Shown here: one piece after another, positions 22,166-22,259 of the stretch
How positions within the stretch are numbered: the first letter of the stretch is position 1
How the letters are laid out: each line of letters starts with the position of its first letter
Source: an uncultured Lachnospiraceae bacterium
GTDB taxonomy: Bacteria > Bacillota_A > Clostridia > Lachnospirales > Lachnospiraceae
NCBI GenBank assembly: GCA_910585355.1
Contig: CAJUDN010000052.1
Location: 1 to 22,259 of the forward strand
DNA: 22,259 nucleotides
Direction: 5' to 3'
Position numbers and translations under genes: made by a program
The notes under the pieces: generated by a model
The model's database searches: none
What the model was told of the DNA's origin: nothing
The model's input: only the letters and a program-made list of their open reading frames with translations

Positions 22166-22259
22166 GGCTGTTGCAAAATGACAAGGTTCATCAAGATATA
22201 GTATACTGTTTTCAAACAGAAACGTATATTTTGTATGAAAACCTCATTTTGCAACAGCC
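22166..22259. mobile_element. MITE-like element or IS end with 16-bp terminal inverted repeats
   Basis: GGCTGTTGCAAAATGA (22166-22181) and TCATTTTGCAACAGCC (22244-22259) are perfect inverted repeats 94 bp apart, with GGTT/AACC continuing the match inward after a small offset. The interior (about 60 bp) codes for nothing and holds a small hairpin CTGTTT/AAACAG (22206-22219). The end words recall those of several insertion sequences with GGCTGTTGCAAA-type ends. The window stops exactly at the repeat end, so target duplication cannot be seen. Confidence 0.55.

Noticed and set aside
1..22259. tRNA or rRNA genes
   Set aside because: No cloverleaf signatures (such as a GGTTCGAATCC-type T arm) or rRNA-like stretches were found by reading; a tRNAscan run was not possible.

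Overview
The window looks like a chromosomal segment of a spore-forming, anaerobic-type Clostridia (Bacillota, most like Lachnospiraceae). The grounds are a sporulation/division cluster in the same order as Bacillus subtilis (spoVT, mazG, hup, rqcP/yabO, yabP, yabQ, divIC, spoIIE, tilS, hpt, ftsH), a split GlgC/GlgD ADP-glucose pyrophosphorylase, a SpoVG gene, and AGGAGG-type ribosome sites. Nearly everything is on the minus strand, so the biological order runs from right to left. The family assignments come from reading protein motifs; no database search was run.

Right end to about 18.2 kb: a MITE-like hairpin with 16-bp perfect inverted ends lies against the window edge. Next come glgC and glgD (4-bp overlap), spoVG, and a short-chain dehydrogenase, closed by an intrinsic terminator. 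These four may form one transcription unit from a promoter in front of glgC.

18.2 to 12.6 kb: a sigma-A-type promoter drives a cobalamin (B12) riboswitch with a downstream terminator. It is followed by a tightly overlapping five-gene NikABCDE/Dpp-type ABC importer (binding lipoprotein, two permeases, two ATPases). The B12 switch suggests that the substrate is cobalt, or another metal or precursor needed for B12, rather than peptide or nickel.

12.6 to 11.4 kb: two plus-strand, translationally coupled DUF3841 paralogues of unknown function have their own sigma-A-like promoter and converge with the importer, overlapping its last gene by 50 bp.

11.4 to 2.2 kb: the conserved sporulation, division and housekeeping cluster. 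SpoIIE here lacks the N-terminal membrane domain usual for the family. It starts at a GTG just behind a promoter with the odd 21-bp spacing and Spo0A-box-like site known for B. subtilis spoIIE. Four gene-free gaps in this cluster carry elaborate inverted-repeat elements, two of which share a 32-nt repeat.

2.2 kb to the left edge: the ftsH terminator, a gene-free stretch with a run of ten G and a strong hairpin, then a neopullulanase-like GH13 alpha-glycosidase cut by the window edge. Sugar storage (glgCD) and alpha-glucan breakdown (GH13) therefore flank the sporulation cluster.
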